The position numbers and the translations under genes are program-made. Below the pieces are notes generated by a model that was given only the letters and a program-made list of their open reading frames with translations, was not told the origin of the DNA and did not search any database. Positions 60,129 through 64,000 of a stretch of 64,000 bases of DNA are shown piece by piece. The number at the start of each line of letters is the position of its first letter. Position 1 is the first letter of the stretch. Source of the DNA: Cymbidium sinense (Eukaryota > Streptophyta > Magnoliopsida > Asparagales > Orchidaceae); the NCBI GenBank assembly GCA_021442155.1, contig CM038228.1, positions 12,193,179 through 12,257,178 on the forward strand. The letters are read 5' to 3'.

Positions 60129-61472
60129 TCAACCATGCATATTTAGAGCATCCCAGACCAAATTCTTGCGCCTCGATATCTCCACGCTCCGAGCTTGAAC
60201 TGCAGCTTCTTTTAGAGTTGCCAGAGTCCTTCTATTAGCCTCCCAGAAGCTGGCGCATGGGTATTGCAACTTGTGTTTCTTGCAGAGCTCTCTCACCCTA
60301 GGAGCAATCCTTCGAAGATGGCATCTTGGCAGCCGAGGAAACAAATGGTGCTCCACCTGAAACTGAATCCCACCATAAAACCAATCCATCCATGGGAAGC
60401 ATGTAATATTAAGTGATCCAGTGACCTGTATCTTGCACCACTCATCCCCCTTAGGTTGCCCAACATAAACACTAGTGGAAAAATGGCTCAAACAGAACAA
60501 AATATGTTGAATCCCTGTAACAAAAAAACAAGCTGCAACAAACATTATTCTTTCTCCATTATTAGGCAGAAAAGAGACTAAATAAGTATACCAAGCCCAG
60601 AACACCGTCACCCCAACTATCTCCAGGAATCTGTCAGGAACATTTTTGTTCGACGTAAGAAGAACAATTGATTGTCCGAAGAGATTCAACCTTGCGATCC
60701 ACATCACTGGATAAAAGGTAAAGTGCTGGTAGCTGATGAAAAACTTCGCGATGGAATCAAACCTCATCTTTCTTTCATAGAAATAGGAAGTGAGAGTGTT
60801 GAACAGCTTGGATGAGACAGCGAAGATAGGGATGTGCTGCAAATCAGGGTCGAAGTCGAGGCTGTTGCATGCCACATGGTGTGCGTTATGGGTTCCACCA
60901 ACCAATACTCACTCCGATAAGACAGTTACCAGAGATAAGTTGCATTAGACGGTTGAGCCATGAGGTTAACGTTACAGTGGCATGGCCCGAGTCATGGGCT
61001 ACCCAGCCCGATTGGGTCCATATAAAGCCGATCAAAAGACCGGCGGTGAGGTGAGCCCAGGGCTGGTGGCGCAGATGACCATGAAGACGGCGGCGGAGAA
61101 CAAAGAGAAAATGACACAGAGTGAGAGAAGGATAACATGGCCTTTTTGTTCGAAAAGACCAAGTTTTGTGAACTCGGCAACGAGGAGCTGGTAGTCTTTG
61201 GATAGGCTGGATATGCGGTGATCGGAGAGCTGGCCAACGAAGAAGTGGTCGAGATGCTTCCATGCAGAGGGAGGGTGGAGCGCGGTGAATGGGTCGGTGA
61301 CATCCTGGCCGGCGAGGTCGAGGAGGGGGATGCCGCCGCCGGGGTGGTCTTTGACCCAATGGGTGACGTCGTAAACTTTTCCGTGGATGGAGATCCACAG
61401 ATCGGAAGAGGAGTTGTGCTCCCCGAGCTCCTCTGGCGAAATATGCCGCTTTTTAGCTATTTCAGTAACCAT
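60129..61472 (-). CDS. SLD: Sphingolipid delta-8 (long-chain base) desaturase with N-terminal cytochrome b5 domain; two frameshifts as read
   Basis: Endoplasmic-reticulum membrane enzyme that introduces a double bond at C8 of sphingoid bases in ceramides, taking electrons through its own cytochrome b5 domain. Start at ATG 61472. Cytochrome b5 occupies about residues 8-80 with the heme motif HPGG and second histidine in LHPPSAW. Membrane segments follow (VILLSLCVIFSLF). Histidine box 1 is HDSGH, box 2 is HNAHH, and box 3 is QVEHH, where glutamine replaces the first histidine as in front-end desaturases. The 1,344-bp span fits a family length near 449 residues. Two frame shifts interrupt it: a G-run one base shorter than in the other copy (61060-61062), and about five bases missing just before HNAHH (about 60895-60900). 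No introns, as usual for this family. A small chance remains that it acts on fatty acids instead. Confidence 0.93.
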
Positions 61473-61494
61473 GAGAGAGAGAGAGAGAGAGAGG
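61473..61494 (-). repeat. (CT)n repeat in the 5' UTR
   Basis: Uninterrupted GA repeat on plus, directly against the start codon; shorter than at the truncated copy (18039-18071). Confidence 0.85.
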
Positions 61495-61548
61495 TGTTGG
61501 AAAAAACAGATATGCGATTTTTTTGTGATTTGCTATTGGTTTTGGTGG

Positions 61549-61556
61549 CTTATATT
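61549..61556 (-). promoter_or_regulatory. Candidate TATA box of the desaturase
   Basis: Minus strand reads AATATAAG about 80 bases before the ATG, preceded by CC to give CCAATATAAG. The same sequence stands at 18129-18136 in the truncated copy. Prediction only. Confidence 0.35.
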
Positions 61557-61559
61557 GGA

Positions 61560-62164
61560 AGGCCGCGCAGAATGTGCCACTACTGAAGTTAAAAGATTGA
61601 TTTTATTATAGGGGAATAAAAGTTTTTTATGGACAGTTTAAAATTGGTCAATATATTTTAAGATGTGAAAAATAAATTTTAATTAATTATGACCGTATTG
61701 TATTTATCTCAAAAAAAAAAAAAATGATGACTTCCAAACTTATGCTAAACGTTGGAGATCATTTATATTTTTTTATTTAAAAAAAAAAATTTCAAGTATA
61801 TTTTAAATTAATTTTATTTTAAAACGAATGAAATTATTTAAAACTATTCAAAAAAAATATATAAAATATGTTTTTAAGAATTTTAAAAATAACTATCATT
61901 GCTAGTAATCGTTATCAATACTTGCTATAACTTTGATGACAATCACCTGAGTTCTAAATATTATTAAATGATGTAATACTGATTTCCCACCTGAGTTCTA
62001 AATGTTGTTTGCTTGCCTGGATTCCTTACTGGAATCTAATGATGTTTTTTTTTTTTTTGGGTCGATGCCTTATTTAATATCAGATAGATAAGGTTCTATT
62101 TTAGATTATTTTCTTTTATTTCTCATTTAAAAAAATTATTTAATGTACTTATACTTTATTTTTT
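61560..62164. repeat. Upstream AT-rich region shared with the left copy
   Basis: Matches 18140-18735 with small indels; no gene. Confidence 0.6.
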
Positions 62165-62470
62165 AATTAAAAAATAAATTTGTTGCATGCTAGAAAACTA
62201 GTTGTGGTAGAGTGAAAGTTTACTTGTGAAATCCAACGTGGATATTTAAAGAGTGAGAAAAACTCAGAAATTTTTACGTGGAAAAACCTCGAAAGGAGGG
62301 AAAATTATGGGACCTAGCCCAGTAAGAACCTTCTACTATATATTTGTTTCAAAGTACAAAATTCCCCGATAACGGGATTGCAAAATTGTACATGAGAAGG
62401 GCTAACAATGAAAATCCAAGAATTAGATAACAGCAGACATATAGTCGTTGTTGTATTGGTGGTGGAAGTC
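62165..62470 (-). mobile_element. Copia LTR fragment (family X), minus orientation
   Basis: Counterpart of 18736-19030 but with more of the LTR end retained (ACGTGGAAAAACCTCG, ATGGGACCTAGCCCAG). On the minus strand the LTR ends GGATTTCACA, then internal sequence TTTTCTAGCATGCAAC. Confidence 0.7.
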
Positions 62471-62479
62471 TTTCCCATA

Positions 62480-63755
62480 TATATATTTTTTGATGAAAAT
62501 TTTAAAATTTATTTTTCTCCAATTCTTTTCACTAATTTATCTACATCACTTGAGAACATCTATTTTGCAACCATTATAATTGTCACAAAATTAGTCTCAA
62601 ATCATGCTTTATGATTGATAACTTACGTAAATTGGCTCATCATAAATTATTTGACAATAAATTTTGGTTGTAAAATATTTATAATGGAACATTATCACTA
62701 GAGTATGGTTAGAAGTAGCACTCCATGTTATTATGAGAGGCTTTTTTGAAAAGATAAGGGTTGAAAAGTCTATAAGAAAAATAAATTTTCTAATTAGCAC
62801 ATCTTTAATGATACCCTCAAGTTGTTTCAAGGAATTGTCAATTAATTGGAGATACAATAGTGCTTAACTACTCCCAACATCATTTTCTAAATATTGATAG
62901 CATTAAGATGATTCTTACTCTTAGATCACTAGTGCATTGTTAAATAGTACTCTTCTAATTGCACATGGGATTGTGAAGCTACTTGGTTGTAGGTTGCTTT
63001 CTTTGTTGCATAACTACAACATGTAGTTGATACTACAATCTCATAATCTTTATGCCTCCTCTTATTTAACAAATTTTCCTTCGTAAATATCAAGTAATTG
63101 CACATTTGTTCAAGCATATCAACAAAGAGAATGTTTACATGAAGCCCTTCAAATATGTCCAAGAACATTAAAAATTGATTACCAAGCTTTTGTTTCTTGA
63201 GTCTTAATAGATATAACAATAAATGATTATGTTGGTGGGTTATTTGGAAATAACTTAGACTTCAATCTTGCCTCGTTAACTTCTTCTTCTTTCTTCTTTA
63301 CCTTTTAAGCTTTGAATTTAGTGTTTTTTGGGTCTTTTTTCGATTTTTTTCAATGCTTCCCACTGTTATTGAGATTGACTTGATGATGCTTAAAGAGAAC
63401 GATTGCTTGGTGGACAACTACTATGAAAGTTATATTTGCTACATCTTTATGTTTTTGATGACAAGCTCTTGCCTTTGAATCAATCCATCTTGCCTCTATA
63501 TTTGTAACATCAATATGATTTATGAACTATGTGGTGGTTAGTGTCAATTATGCTATCACATTCTTATTGAGACTTCTTCATCTTTATTATGTCGATTTTA
63601 CTTTGAAAAATTAGTTAGTTGAAATCTTATAAGCTATTGAGTGGCTTATGCATCATCAATAAAAAACTAGGGTGGCTTCTCCACCTTGGCTTATATATGT
63701 TAGTATATCGGTTATGTTATTTTCAATTTCTAACAAAGTTGATTTAATAAATGAT
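62480..63755 (-). pseudogene. Athila-like gypsy gag/protease remnant, second copy
   Basis: Copy of 19040-20365. Protease piece 62857-62609 reads LQLIDNSLKQLEGIIKDVL. Gag piece 63219-62929 reads RLKKQKLGNQFLMFLDIFEG, then VDMLEQM. Non-functional. Confidence 0.8.
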
Positions 63756-63756
63756 T

Positions 63757-64000
63757 CAACAACAACAACAACAACAACAAGCCTTTATCCCACTAAGTGG
63801 GGTTGGCTACATCAATCCTTCGTCTCCATTGTGTCATATTATGTGTCAAATTCTCATTTAATTCAAGTATACTAAGGTCATTTTTATACATCTTAACCAA
63901 GTCCTTTTAGGTCTACCTCTACATTTCTTAACATAAGACAAATCTAATGCATCTACTCTCCTAACTGGGTCATCGAATGACCTTTATGTGGCCAAACCAA
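63757..64000 (-). mobile_element. 3' end of an RTE LINE, cut by the window edge
   Basis: CAA-repeat tail, then GTGGGGTTGGCTACATCAAT, matching 20366-20610 base for base apart from tail length and a short deletion near 63980. Shows that the LINE inserted before the segmental duplication. Confidence 0.88.

Larger units (their letters stand above)
54800..64000 (+). repeat. Right copy of the large segmental duplication
   Basis: Counterpart of 1-20610. Breaks in collinearity: at 56190 (left-copy 1425-10044 missing), at 57720 (11587-15375 missing), and 57793-60941 present here but replaced by a LINE in the left copy. Runs off the window end inside the RTE LINE. Confidence 0.85.

Overview
This is a repeat-dense nuclear segment from a flowering plant. 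It holds plant-type Ty3/gypsy, Ty1/copia, LINE (L1-like and RTE-like) and hAT elements, and an intronless sphingolipid delta-8 desaturase (cytochrome b5 fusion) locus. The species cannot be fixed from sequence alone. No prokaryotic genes, rRNA or tRNA genes, or organelle inserts were recognised. There is one credible host gene and one truncated paralogue of it; almost everything else is mobile-element sequence or unannotated AT-rich DNA.

Layout. 1-2440: two adjacent tandem arrays that match the 3' untranslated region of the Tat-like gypsy element at 45-53 kb. 2441-4580: AT-rich spacer, short repeats, a copia-type LTR and a possible Helitron scrap. 4581-10121: a complete hAT transposon with an 8-bp target duplication and a decayed transposase. 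10122-15449: AT-rich flank, then a decayed minus-strand gypsy element (gag, primer site, LTR). 15450-17508: a 5'-truncated L1-like LINE that abuts a truncated desaturase copy (17509-18038). 18039-25250: upstream DNA of that copy, with a copia LTR scrap, a second gypsy gag/protease remnant and an RTE LINE (20366-23590) nested in its gag. 25250-41400: about 16 kb of gene-free DNA containing two diverged direct copies of one long unit and an inverted pair of GGTCAA-rich arms. 41400-45139: continuation of the interrupted LTR, microsatellites and an inverted copia LTR. 45140-52960: a full-length minus-strand Tat-like gypsy element. 53408-64000: copia LTR, Tat 3' tail and array, hAT right end, and the near full-length desaturase (60129-61472) with its upstream region, ending inside a second copy of the RTE LINE 3' end.

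The organising theme is a duplicated desaturase locus. 1-20610 and about 54800-64000 are the same segment in the same order and orientation. They differ by two deletions in the right copy (about 8.6 kb at 56190 and 3.8 kb at 57720) and by one LINE-associated replacement in the left copy, where about 2.06 kb of LINE stands in place of about 3.15 kb that includes the C-terminal half of the gene. An older duplication layer is visible too: 10800-15300 resembles 18530-25250 plus 41400-42300.

Base-level quality looks uneven. Both desaturase copies carry one-base differences in G/C runs, at different places, and the two LTRs of the Tat-like element differ mainly by short indels. Some frameshifts may therefore be consensus errors rather than real mutations. 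I found no convincing novel biological system. The strongest observations are the duplicated and partly destroyed desaturase locus, the LINE insertion with deletion, and the expansion of retrotransposon 3'-UTR repeats into arrays.
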